Assembly: GCA_900542295.1 (NCBI GenBank)
Contig: UQNJ01000014.1
Location: 1 to 64,000, forward strand
Origin: an uncultured Eubacteriales bacterium
Lineage (GTDB): Bacteria; Bacillota; Clostridia; Peptostreptococcales; Anaerovoracaceae
Reading direction: 5' to 3'
Length of the DNA: 64,000 bases
The notes below the pieces were generated by a model. The model had not been told where the DNA came from and did no database searches. It was given only the letters and a program-made list of their open reading frames with translations. Both the position numbers and the translations under genes were made by a program. Positions 32,375 to 40,757 of the stretch are shown here, one piece after another (positions within the stretch are counted from its first letter, which is position 1; every line of letters starts with the position of its first letter).

Positions 32375-32897
32375 TAAAGTCATAGTTAAATTTAAAGAAG
32401 AACAGCTAAGCTATGAGGAGAAAATAGATGTGTTGACAGATGGAGTGTGTAAAGGGATATTACCTATAAGCATTATGAAAAAAGGAAGTGAAATAACAGG
32501 TTTTTATTCTACTGCAGGGTATAAGAGGATTGCAGAGTGTAAAAGACTTGAAGCTGATAAAGTTCTGACTGTAGTGGAGAAAACAATATCGGCTATGGAA
32601 GAGTGCAATCAGTATCTTATATTCCCGGAAGAATTTGTATTGGATATAAATACTGTATATATAAAAGAAAATTTTGAAAACATAAAGTTTACATATGTTC
32701 CGGACAGAAACAGGATAAAGGCCGAAAAGAAATTATCCTGTTTTATAAGAGACCTTAAATCATTAACCACCGATAACGGCAGATTATATCTTGAGATGCT
32801 CGGGCAGATGGCGGATACTGAAAACTTGAGCATAACAAAAATGAAAGCTTTCGTTTTTCAACTCAAAAGAGAAGTGAATTTGTGCGAAATACACTGA
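32367..32897 (+). CDS. DUF6382-like protein of the Tad operon
   Basis: A 176-aa soluble protein without signal or membrane segments. The segment ECNQYLIFPEEFVLDINTVYI followed by IKFTYVPD (from about 77 to 115) resembles the DUF6382 domain usually fused to an FHA domain in Clostridia pilus loci; no FHA domain is seen here. GTG 32352 is in frame, but GGAGG at 32354-32358 serves ATG 32367. It is the last gene of the overlapping tad run. Possible signalling or scaffold role at the pilus base; uncertain. Confidence 0.6.
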   Translation: MFDKVIVKFKEEQLSYEEKIDVLTDGVCKGILPISIMKKGSEITGFYSTAGYKRIAECKRLEADKVLTVVEKTISAMEECNQYLIFPEEFVLDINTVYIKENFENIKFTYVPDRNRIKAEKKLSCFIRDLKSLTTDNGRLYLEMLGQMADTENLSITKMKAFVFQLKREVNLCEIH

Positions 32898-32967
32898 AAT
32901 AATAATCCTTTGAAGTAATATTAGCCAATACCGGTAAATACAATATAAATAAGCAGGAGGGTTTATT

Positions 32968-33498
32968 ATGATGGGACAAATGAGCAGAAGGCGTGTAAAA
33001 AAAAGAAAACGCCCTAATGAAATTTCTAAGATGAAATTTACAATGGTTCTTGGTATAATGATAGTAGCTGTGCTTTTAGGATACCTTACAGCAAGGTTTG
33101 TTATAGGACCGCTTTTGGGATACGATGCAGATGAAAGCCCTATTAAAATAGCAAATAACAAGGCAGAACAAGATGACACTGTAGATAACAGTAACCAAGA
33201 TACCGATAGTAAAGATAAAGCAGCAGATAACGAGGGTAGCGAAAATTCAGAAGAAACAGGGTCCGATTCGGCGCCTGATCAAGGGTATGCGCTGCAATTC
33301 GGTGTTTTTACATCAAAAGAAGCCGCACAAAAGCTTAAAGAAGAACTTCAAGCAAAAGGAATAGAAACTAAAGTAGTACAAGAAGACGATAATTACAAAG
33401 TTATAAGCACAGTAGTAAAAACTAAAGACGAAGCTATTGAAGAACTGAACGGAATTAAAGATAAAGAAGTGGAAGATGTTTTCATAGCTTCTTTTTAA
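32968..33498 (+). CDS. Membrane-anchored SPOR-domain protein
   Basis: A 176-aa bitopic protein: basic cytoplasmic N terminus (RRRVKKRKRP), one membrane segment at about 27-50, an acidic disordered linker (about 62-103, rich in Asp/Glu/Asn/Ser), and a SPOR domain from YALQFGVFTSKEAAQKL (about 106-122) to DVFIASF at the C terminus. SPOR domains bind denuded peptidoglycan at septa, so a role in division or spore engulfment is plausible. GCAGGAGGG precedes the ATG. Confidence 0.87.
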   Translation: MMGQMSRRRVKKRKRPNEISKMKFTMVLGIMIVAVLLGYLTARFVIGPLLGYDADESPIKIANNKAEQDDTVDNSNQDTDSKDKAADNEGSENSEETGSDSAPDQGYALQFGVFTSKEAAQKLKEELQAKGIETKVVQEDDNYKVISTVVKTKDEAIEELNGIKDKEVEDVFIASF

Positions 33499-33508
33499 AG
33501 GAGGAAAT

Positions 33509-34780
33509 ATGATTCCGCTTTCGACAAGAATGAGACCTCAGAAACTTGAAGACTTTTCGGGTCAGGAGCATTTTTTGTACCCGGGCTCATTGTTTTATAA
33601 TTCCATAAAAAACAAAACTTTTGATTCAGCTGTTTTTTTCGGTCCGCCGGGAACAGGCAAAACTACTTTGGCACGGATTATCGCTCGTGAGATGGACAGT
33701 GAGTTTAATGAAATCAACGCCTCAACTACGGGCACAAAGGAGTTTAAAGAATTGTTGCAGTCGGCTTATACAAGGTTTTACGGACTTGAAAAAAAGACTA
33801 CATATTTTTATATAGATGAATTTCACAGATGGAATAAATTGCAGCAGGACTCTCTTTTGAAGGCATTAGAAGAGGGTGTAATTAAATTTATAGCAAGTAC
33901 AACTGAAAACCCTTATTTCGCTATAAATAATGCAATAATAAGCAGAGTAAGAAATATATATGAGTTTAGGCGGCTAAAAGAAAATAGTCTTAAGGACATA
34001 GTAAAAAGAGCTATAGAAGATAAGGAAAGAGGCGTAGGCGCTATAGAGCTGATGTGGGAGGATGAGGCTATAGAGATGATTGTCAGACTATCAAGCGGCG
34101 ATGCAAGGGTTGCACTCGATACTGTTGGTTTTATAGCTGAAAATATGCAAATAGGGCAGAAAGTTAATAAAGAAATTGTAGCTGAAGCTATGCAAAGGAA
34201 AGTTGGGTTTTATGATAAAGGAGACGATCAGTATAATTTGCTCAGCGCACTTCAAAAATCCATAAGAGGCAGTGATCCGGATGCTGCAATACATTATTTC
34301 GCAAGACTTATAGATGGTGGAGCAGATATAAAGACAATAGGAAGACGACTTCTTGTGATAGCTAGTGAGGATATAGGAATTGCATACCCGTCGGCCATTT
34401 CAATTGTTAATTCCTGTGTTCAGGCAGCAATGACGGTAGGTCTTCCGGAAGCGGTAATAAACCTGAGTCAGGCAGTAATATTGATGGCATCTGCACCAAA
34501 GTCAAATTCAGTTATTTCAGCATATAGTAAAGCCATGGAGGATATAAGGAACAATATCATAGATGATGTTCCGATGCATCTTAAAGACAGCCATTATGAA
34601 GGGGCAAAAAAAATGGGGATAGGATTGACTTATAAATTACCTCACGATTATGGCGGTTATGTGCAGCAGCAGTATTTGCCGGACAATTTATATAAAAAAG
34701 CCGTAAAGTATTATAACCCTACGGAAAACGGTTCAGAAAGTTCATTTAAAAAATATTTGGAAAGTTTGAAGAAGAAATGA
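33509..34780 (+). CDS. rarA: Replication-associated recombination protein A (RarA/MgsA)
   Basis: A 423-aa AAA+ ATPase related to clamp loaders. Walker A FFGPPGTGKTTLARII near 43-58, Walker B YFYIDEFHRWNK near 97-108 (DEFH; DExH form), sensor 1 FIASTTENPYFAINNAIISR near 129-148, and the C-terminal tetramerisation domain ending in QQQYLPDNLYKKAVKYYNPTENGSE-like sequence. It acts at stalled forks and SSB-coated gaps. AAAGGAGGAAAT precedes ATG 33509. The stop overlaps the next start by four bases (ATGA). Confidence 0.95.
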   Translation: MIPLSTRMRPQKLEDFSGQEHFLYPGSLFYNSIKNKTFDSAVFFGPPGTGKTTLARIIAREMDSEFNEINASTTGTKEFKELLQSAYTRFYGLEKKTTYFYIDEFHRWNKLQQDSLLKALEEGVIKFIASTTENPYFAINNAIISRVRNIYEFRRLKENSLKDIVKRAIEDKERGVGAIELMWEDEAIEMIVRLSSGDARVALDTVGFIAENMQIGQKVNKEIVAEAMQRKVGFYDKGDDQYNLLSALQKSIRGSDPDAAIHYFARLIDGGADIKTIGRRLLVIASEDIGIAYPSAISIVNSCVQAAMTVGLPEAVINLSQAVILMASAPKSNSVISAYSKAMEDIRNNIIDDVPMHLKDSHYEGAKKMGIGLTYKLPHDYGGYVQQQYLPDNLYKKAVKYYNPTENGSESSFKKYLESLKKK

Positions 34781-36747
34781 TAGAGATAATAAGAGCAAAA
34801 AATTCAGGGTTTTGTTTTGGAGTAAGACAAGCTATAGACAAAACAGAGGAACAAATCAATAATAATCAGCATGGAAAAAAAATATATACATTCGGGCCGT
34901 TGATTCACAATCGTCTGGTAACTGAGGAATTGAGGACAAAGGGAGTGGATATACTTAAAAATATTGATGAAGCAGGTGAAGATGATATTATAATAGTAAG
35001 ATCCCATGGGGAAAGTAAATTGTTTTGGGACAAGGCTAAGAAAAACGGGCTTAATGTAGTTGATGCAACATGCCCTTTTGTTAAAAAAATACATACTCTG
35101 GCAGCAGAGGCTTCTGAAAACGGATATCATATAATAATTGTTGGTGATGAAAATCACCCGGAAGTAAAGGGAATTAAGGGTTGGTGCTGTGGCAATTCAA
35201 CTATAGTTGATTCGGCAGAAAAAGCAGAAAGTGTGGAAGAAGATAATCTGTTCATAGTATGTCAGACAACAATTAAAAAAGAACTTTTAGACTCCATAGT
35301 GGAGGTGTTTTCTAATAAAGAAAAGCATTTTACTGTTAAAAACACCATATGCAATGCAACAGCCAAAAGACAGCGAGATTGCAGCATGCTTGCTGAGCAA
35401 TGTGAGGCCATGGTAATAATAGGAGGCAAGAACAGCTCCAATACGCAGAAATTATATGAAATTTCAAAAAAAATATGCCAAAATACCTTTTTTGTTGAAA
35501 AAATCGAAGATTTACCATTGCGTGAATTGTCAAAATGTAATAAAATAGGTGTTGCAGCAGGTGCCTCGACACCTGAATGCGTAATTAAGGAGGTTATTGC
35601 TACGATGAGTGAAAACATCACAGAAAAAAATGAAATGAACATGATGGACTTAATGGATGATATCGAAAAATCCTTAAGATTACCTCGTGTCGGCGAGATT
35701 GTTAACGGTAAGGTACATCAGGTTACTGACAAAGAAATTATTGTTAACATGGGCTGCAAAAAAGATGGAGTTATTCCAAAAGAAGAAGTAACGGTAGAGG
35801 GAGACCAGAAGCTGACAGATTTATTTAAGGAAGGCGATGAGATCCAGGCAAAAGTCATCAAAACAGATGACGGTGATGGTGTGATTTTACTCTCCAAGAA
35901 GAAATTAGAAGCTAATGAACATTGGAATGAAATCAACGAAGCTTACGGAAACGGTACTGTTATAAATGTAAAAGTAGTAAGACAGGTGAACGGAGGCGTT
36001 ATCGCTGCTTACAAAGAAATTACCGGCTTTATTCCTATGTCACAGCTTTCCGATAAATTTGTTGAAAATGCAGAAGAGTTCATAGGTCAGGAAATGGATG
36101 TAAAAGTTACAAGAGTTGACCTTAGAAGAAACAGAGCTGTATTTTCTCATAAGGCAGTTTTGGCAGAAGAAAAACAGAGAAAAATCGAAGAAATCTGGAA
36201 TTCTCTGCATGTTGACGATGTAGTAGAAGGTACTGTTATGAGATTTACAGACTATGGTGCATTTGTAGATCTTGGCGGAATTGACGGACTGCTGCATATT
36301 TCTGAAATTTCATGGGGAAAACTCAAACACCCGAAGGAAGTTCTTCAGATAGGTGATAAGGTAAAAGTTAAGATTCTTTCCATGAACGAAGAAAAAGGCA
36401 AGATTTCTTTGGGACTTAAGCAGACTACACCTGAGCCTTGGTCAGTAATCAATGAAAATTACGAAGTTGGACAGGTTGTAAGCGGCAAGGTTGTTCAGAT
36501 AAAAGAATATGGTGCATTCGTTGAACTTGAACCGGGTCTTGACGGTCTTGTTCACATCTCAGAAGTTGCTAACAAGAGAGTTTCAGATATAGCAGAAGAA
36601 CTTGAATTAGGACAAGATGTAGAAGCTAAGATTCTCGATATCGATACTGAAAGAAAGAGAATTAGCTTGAGTCTTAAACAGGCTATGCCTGAATCAGAAG
36701 AAGATACTTTTGAAGAAGATGTGATGGAAGACGATTCAGAAGAATAA
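34777..36747 (+). CDS. ispH: IspH (HMBPP reductase) fused to ribosomal protein S1
   Basis: A 656-aa fusion known from Clostridia. Residues 1-275 are IspH, the last MEP-pathway enzyme, with Fe-S cysteines in NSGFCFGVRQAI (Cys12 or so), DATCPFVKKIH (near 96) and NTICNATAKRQR (near 191), plus VRSHGE, the ENHPEVKGI loop and GASTPECVIKE. Residues about 296-630 hold four S1 RNA-binding repeats: VGEIVNGKVHQV, GNGTVINVKVVR, VVEGTVMRFTDYGAFVDLGG and VVSGKVVQIKEYGAFVEL. The C terminus is acidic. At the junction an AAGGAGG (35587-35593) precedes in-frame ATG 35605 (Met277) and could start a free S1 protein. IspG is encoded at 5881 and Dxr at 3157. Confidence 0.95.
   Translation: MIEIIRAKNSGFCFGVRQAIDKTEEQINNNQHGKKIYTFGPLIHNRLVTEELRTKGVDILKNIDEAGEDDIIIVRSHGESKLFWDKAKKNGLNVVDATCPFVKKIHTLAAEASENGYHIIIVGDENHPEVKGIKGWCCGNSTIVDSAEKAESVEEDNLFIVCQTTIKKELLDSIVEVFSNKEKHFTVKNTICNATAKRQRDCSMLAEQCEAMVIIGGKNSSNTQKLYEISKKICQNTFFVEKIEDLPLRELSKCNKIGVAAGASTPECVIKEVIATMSENITEKNEMNMMDLMDDIEKSLRLPRVGEIVNGKVHQVTDKEIIVNMGCKKDGVIPKEEVTVEGDQKLTDLFKEGDEIQAKVIKTDDGDGVILLSKKKLEANEHWNEINEAYGNGTVINVKVVRQVNGGVIAAYKEITGFIPMSQLSDKFVENAEEFIGQEMDVKVTRVDLRRNRAVFSHKAVLAEEKQRKIEEIWNSLHVDDVVEGTVMRFTDYGAFVDLGGIDGLLHISEISWGKLKHPKEVLQIGDKVKVKILSMNEEKGKISLGLKQTTPEPWSVINENYEVGQVVSGKVVQIKEYGAFVELEPGLDGLVHISEVANKRVSDIAEELELGQDVEAKILDIDTERKRISLSLKQAMPESEEDTFEEDVMEDDSEE
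35587..35607 (+). promoter_or_regulatory. Internal ribosome-binding site at the IspH/S1 junction
   Basis: AAGGAGG (35587-35593), then 11 bases to ATG 35605, in frame with both parts of the fusion. The codons encode the conserved KEV near the IspH end, so chance is possible; the placement just ahead of the S1 half suggests separate initiation of S1. Confidence 0.5.
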
Positions 36748-36762
36748 AATTAAGTTTACATA

Positions 36763-36802
36763 AAATATCCGAGAGTAATTAAATACTTTCGGGTATTTTT
36801 TT
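36763..36802 (+). terminator. Intrinsic terminator after ispH-S1
   Basis: AATATCCGA-AGTA pairs with TACT-TCGGGTATT (stem with one bulge), followed by seven T ending near 36802. Confidence 0.85.
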
Positions 36803-36862
36803 GTTGTATATGTATAATATACGAAAATATCTCCAAAATATATAATAAGAAAGGAGTTGTTT

Positions 36863-37150
36863 ATGAAAAAGAAACCTATAATTATTTTTTTGACATTGAT
36901 GATTGCTGTTATGGCATGTCTTACCGGATGCAGCAGCAGAGATGAAAAAGACATGAAAGATATGATAGAGGATGATACAGATATGAGAACCGAAGAGGAG
37001 CGGGAAGGAGACTCAAGTAATTTGAATCAAGGAGTTGTAGAGCCTGAGGATGGAGGCGTAATAGGTGATGCAACCGACTCGGATAAGGCAGATGATGATA
37101 TGAAAAAGAATGATGATACAAATAAAGATGACGACAAGAGCAATGAATAA
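36863..37150 (+). CDS. Small acidic lipoprotein
   Basis: A 95-aa predicted lipoprotein: signal with LTGC lipobox (Cys23) followed by an almost entirely acidic, Asp/Glu/Lys-rich disordered tail (MKDMIEDDTDMRTEEERE and repeats of D and K). No domain recognised. AAAGGAG precedes ATG 36863. Such tails are common in clostridial surface lipoproteins of unknown role. TATAAT-like boxes occur at 36813 and 36841 but without a convincing -35. Confidence 0.75.
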   Translation: MKKKPIIIFLTLMIAVMACLTGCSSRDEKDMKDMIEDDTDMRTEEEREGDSSNLNQGVVEPEDGGVIGDATDSDKADDDMKKNDDTNKDDDKSNE

Positions 37151-37162
37151 AAGAGAGATTTT

Positions 37163-37209
37163 AACATGTGCCCTCTTTCCTGAACAGTAAGGGAAAGAGG
37201 GCACATGTT
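37163..37209. terminator. 18-bp perfect bidirectional hairpin
   Basis: AACATGTGCCCTCTTTCC (37163-37180) is the exact reverse complement of 37192-37209; 11-nt loop. It separates the convergent lipoprotein and CBS genes. Confidence 0.88.
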
Positions 37210-37223
37210 ATTTAAAACACTTT

Positions 37224-37628
37224 TTAATTGTTGTGATTACATATATTATATATAATGTGACCGATTTCAGCCGTGAGAAATTTTTTCTTTGCCATATCTT
37301 TGAAAGTAAGCATGCCGACAAGACGTTCCCCATCTATAACAGGAAGACGACGTATGCCATACTTTGAAAACTTTAAGGCAGCCTGATGTATGTCATCTCC
37401 TGCGTTGACAGTAACTGGAGAAGGAGTCATAAGAGTTTCGGCTGTTTTTCCTTTTTCACGGCGAATCAACATATCTCTGTCGGTTATTACGCCAAGAAGA
37501 TGATTCTGTATGTCGCATACCGGCACTATGCCGATATCTTCACATTTCATTATGAAGCTTATCTGTTCATAAGTATCATTCGGCTGTACACAAATAATTG
37601 AAGTAGACATTAAATCCTTAACAAGCAT
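37224..37628 (-). CDS. Two-CBS-domain protein
   Basis: A 134-aa protein made of two tandem CBS motifs (about 1-60 and 63-122), beginning MLVKDLMSTSIICV with the typical GVITDRDMLIRR and GMLTFKDMAKK ends. CBS pairs bind adenine nucleotides and act as energy or dinucleotide sensors. It stands alone with a strong TAGGAGGAT site (minus strand). The trk potassium genes lie behind it on the same strand, but a terminator intervenes, so a functional link is only a guess. Confidence 0.88.
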   Translation of the reverse strand: MLVKDLMSTSIICVQPNDTYEQISFIMKCEDIGIVPVCDIQNHLLGVITDRDMLIRREKGKTAETLMTPSPVTVNAGDDIHQAALKFSKYGIRRLPVIDGERLVGMLTFKDMAKKKFLTAEIGHIIYNICNHNN

Positions 37629-37680
37629 TTTATCCTCCTAAAAGTCATATGTAACAAAAAATTTTGCAGGTTGTATAATT

Positions 37681-37712
37681 TTAAATAAAAAGAGCAGTAA
37701 ATATATACTGCC
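37681..37712 (-). terminator. Terminator of the trk operon (minus strand)
   Basis: GCAGTA (37694-37699) pairs with TACTGC (37706-37711); read on the minus strand it is followed by TCTTTTTATTT. Confidence 0.75.
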
Positions 37713-37769
37713 CTGAATTTGCAAATTTTATTAAATATGTTTTTTTAATGTTGAATGTCACAGCAGTAA

Positions 37770-39254
37770 TTAGATGTGAACTGCTGTATCAGGCTTCCAG
37801 AAGGATTTTGCAAAGAAGATTACCATAGCATAAATTTCCAGCCTGCCCGCAATCATAAGAAAGCACATTACAATCTGTGAAAACTGGTTAAACATGCCAA
37901 AATAACCGGAACTTCCGGGAATGCCAAGAGCCATTCCTGTGTTTGAAAACATACCGATTGAAGTAGTTACAGTTGTTTCTATATCGAAATTATTAAATGA
38001 AAGTAAAACACAACCTAAAATAAATATTATAAAGAACAATATGGTATGAGAAGCAATTGATGAAGCCATTCTTGCAGGTACCAGAGTTCTTTCATCTAAC
38101 ATAACTGCTTTTACAACATTGGGATGTATTTGCTGTAAGAATCCTCGTCTTATCAGTCTGAACAGTACCATAACACGGATAACTTTCAGTGAGCCGGAAG
38201 TGGAAAAAGAACATCCGCCTATGAATAGCAGGATTATAAGAATTGTAGTTGTAAAAGCCGGCCAGGATGTATAATCACATACATAATATCCTGATGTCGT
38301 AACGAAAGAAACTACCTGAAACAATCCATCTCTTACAGCCTGCCATATGCTGCTGTATGTTCCGCTTAGCCGCAGGCTTAGTGCTACAAGAGCGGTAGCA
38401 ATTCCTATTATGACGAAAAATGTTCTGATCTCGTTGTTTTTGAATATATCCTTAATTTTTTTTCTTGCTGCAAGGAAATAAATTACAAAATTAAGTGATG
38501 AAAGTATCGAAAACATCATTATTACAATTCGTGAATAAAGAGTTTGATACATCCATGCGGAATCGGGAGTTATGATGAGTCCTGCTGTACTTATGCTGCT
38601 GCATGTAGCAAGAAGTGCGTTAAACCAGTCCATAGGGCCTATTAGCAAAAGTATGAATTCAAGTACTGACAGAGCTAAATAAGAGGAATAAAGAAATTTT
38701 CCCATGTCAGTTGATTTGGACTCCATTTTTACTGAGTCTGCACTGGGAGATTCAGCTTTTGCAAGGGATTGATTATTTATTCCCCAGAGAGGAAATATTG
38801 ATATAAGGAGAACCAATATTCCCATACCGCCTAACCAGTGACAGAATCCTCTCCATATAAGCATACAGTTAGGCAGTGTGTTTATATCCAAGACACTGCA
38901 TCCTGTTGTTGAAAAGCCTGCAACAGACTCGAAGAGGCAATTTATGAAAGAAAAATCCATTCCATACATTCCATATATATATAGGGGCATAGCGCCTAAG
39001 ATAGAGCAATATACCCAACTGGCAAAGGCCATAAAATATCCGTCTCTTGTTCTGAGAATAATCTTATCAAAGCGGAGCTGAGTAATAAGTACAAAACCTA
39101 TAGAGATGCATATTATGGAAATTGTGAATAATGATCCGACGGCGTTCCACTCCTCATAGAAAAGCCCTATTGCTGATGCGGGCAGCATAAATAAACCTTC
39201 TATCAAGGTCATTATACCAAATACTTTTAATATAGCTCTAATATTAAGTCCCAT
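37770..39254 (-). CDS. trkH: TrkH-family potassium uptake protein, second copy
   Basis: A 494-aa K+ channel-like permease built from four M1-P-M2 repeats. Selectivity-filter-like sequences are visible as GFSTTGCSV (about 112-120), STAGLI (about 221), TTSGYYV (about 319) and SNTGMALG (about 440). It interacts with the cytoplasmic gating protein TrkA encoded upstream. It lies 12 bp after the first trkH and is about as long but clearly diverged. A KtrB name would also be defensible. Confidence 0.93.
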   Translation of the reverse strand: MGLNIRAILKVFGIMTLIEGLFMLPASAIGLFYEEWNAVGSLFTISIICISIGFVLITQLRFDKIILRTRDGYFMAFASWVYCSILGAMPLYIYGMYGMDFSFINCLFESVAGFSTTGCSVLDINTLPNCMLIWRGFCHWLGGMGILVLLISIFPLWGINNQSLAKAESPSADSVKMESKSTDMGKFLYSSYLALSVLEFILLLIGPMDWFNALLATCSSISTAGLIITPDSAWMYQTLYSRIVIMMFSILSSLNFVIYFLAARKKIKDIFKNNEIRTFFVIIGIATALVALSLRLSGTYSSIWQAVRDGLFQVVSFVTTSGYYVCDYTSWPAFTTTILIILLFIGGCSFSTSGSLKVIRVMVLFRLIRRGFLQQIHPNVVKAVMLDERTLVPARMASSIASHTILFFIIFILGCVLLSFNNFDIETTVTTSIGMFSNTGMALGIPGSSGYFGMFNQFSQIVMCFLMIAGRLEIYAMVIFFAKSFWKPDTAVHI

Positions 39255-39266
39255 AAAAAACCTCTT

Positions 39267-40736
39267 TTATCTTGCTCTGTTGGAATTCCAGTAATTTTTT
39301 GAAAATAATACAAGGACCGTGTAAAGTTCAAGTCTTCCTATTATCATGAGCATTGAGCATATAAACTTTGAGAACGGTGAAAATATCGAATAATTCATTG
39401 CAGGACCCACCAGATTAAAGCCCGGACCGATATTGCCAAGGCAGGATGCTGTTGCCGACAGATTAGTTATAAAATCAAATCCGTTTAGAGAAATAAGCAG
39501 AGTTCCTGCAAAAATTGTAAATATATATGTAAAAATAAAATTTGATATTTTTATTGCAGTACCGCTTCCCAGTTCAGTGCCGTTTAATGTAAGAGGAGTT
39601 ATCCTGTTTGGATGTATTTTTAGGGAAATACTGCGTCTTGCTATTTTAAGGCCGATTAAAACACGCACACATTTTATGCCTCCTCCGGTAGACGATGAGC
39701 ATCCGCCTATGAAAAAAAGAGAAAATATAATCATTCTTGAGAAAGTAGGCCATGCGTCGTAATTATCGGTTGCATATCCTGTAGTCGTTAAAATTGATAT
39801 AACCTGAAAAAATGCGGTTGAAAGTTTTTCGCCGAAATGAGAAAAATTGTCAAATGCAAAATTATATATTGTGATAAGAAAGCCGGCAGCTAATGTTACA
39901 GTAGTATAGAACTTTGTTTCTTCATCCTTAAAAACCTGAAGAACACCGCGTCTTTTAATAAGATAAAACAAATTAAAGTTGATAGCTGCAAGAAACATAA
40001 ATATTGCAATTACAATTTCAACATACAAATTATCATAGTGAGCTATACTTGAATTATATATTGACAGTCCTCCGGTTCCTACTGTTCCGAAAGTGTGAAC
40101 CAGTGCATCATATATTGGAAGACCGCCTAACATTAAAAGGATAACTTCTGCGACAGTCATGATTATATAGACAAAGTATACGCCTTTGGAACTGTCGGAA
40201 AACTTAGCTGAAATTTTGCTTTTTGTAGGGCCTGTTGTTTCGGCATTGGCGACTATTTGACCATTTATGCCGAAGGCAGGTATAAGTGCTGTGATGAATA
40301 CTATTATTCCCATACCGCCTAACCAGTGAGTAAAAGAACGCCAGAACAGGATAGAGCGCGGAAGCACTTCCACATCTGTAAGTATTGAAGCTCCGGTAGT
40401 ACTGAACCCTGAAGCTGACTCAAAGAATGCATCGAAAAAACCGGGAATTGCCCCGGATATGATAAAAGGAGCAGCACCCACTATTGATGCTAAAAACCAA
40501 CTTAATGCAACAATAAAAAAACCATCCCTTCCTTTGAGCTTGTAGTGGACGGAATAGAAAAATTTGCGTATTATAAAGCTTATGATAACGCATGCCGCTA
40601 TTACTGCAATGAAAGCATGAATAGCGGCAGTTTCTTTATTTATAAGAGCTATTATGAGAGGGGCAGTCATGGACACAGCCAGAACCATAAACATTATTCC
40701 CTCAATCTTAAGAACAGTTCCAATTTTCTGAAACAT
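39267..40736 (-). CDS. trkH: TrkH-family potassium uptake protein, first copy
   Basis: A 489-aa K+ uptake permease with four pore repeats: GFSTTGASIL (about 111-120), GTVGTGGLSIY (about 216-226), TTTGYATDNY (about 317) and LGNIGPGFNLV (about 437). HWLGGMGIIVF near 137 is the TrkH family signature. It follows trkA by 21 bp and precedes another trkH, so one TrkA may serve two different pores, perhaps with different affinity or Na+ dependence. Located in the cytoplasmic membrane. Confidence 0.94.
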   Translation of the reverse strand: MFQKIGTVLKIEGIMFMVLAVSMTAPLIIALINKETAAIHAFIAVIAACVIISFIIRKFFYSVHYKLKGRDGFFIVALSWFLASIVGAAPFIISGAIPGFFDAFFESASGFSTTGASILTDVEVLPRSILFWRSFTHWLGGMGIIVFITALIPAFGINGQIVANAETTGPTKSKISAKFSDSSKGVYFVYIIMTVAEVILLMLGGLPIYDALVHTFGTVGTGGLSIYNSSIAHYDNLYVEIVIAIFMFLAAINFNLFYLIKRRGVLQVFKDEETKFYTTVTLAAGFLITIYNFAFDNFSHFGEKLSTAFFQVISILTTTGYATDNYDAWPTFSRMIIFSLFFIGGCSSSTGGGIKCVRVLIGLKIARRSISLKIHPNRITPLTLNGTELGSGTAIKISNFIFTYIFTIFAGTLLISLNGFDFITNLSATASCLGNIGPGFNLVGPAMNYSIFSPFSKFICSMLMIIGRLELYTVLVLFSKNYWNSNRAR

Positions 40737-40757
40737 TAGAAAGCCTTTCTGTTGTTA

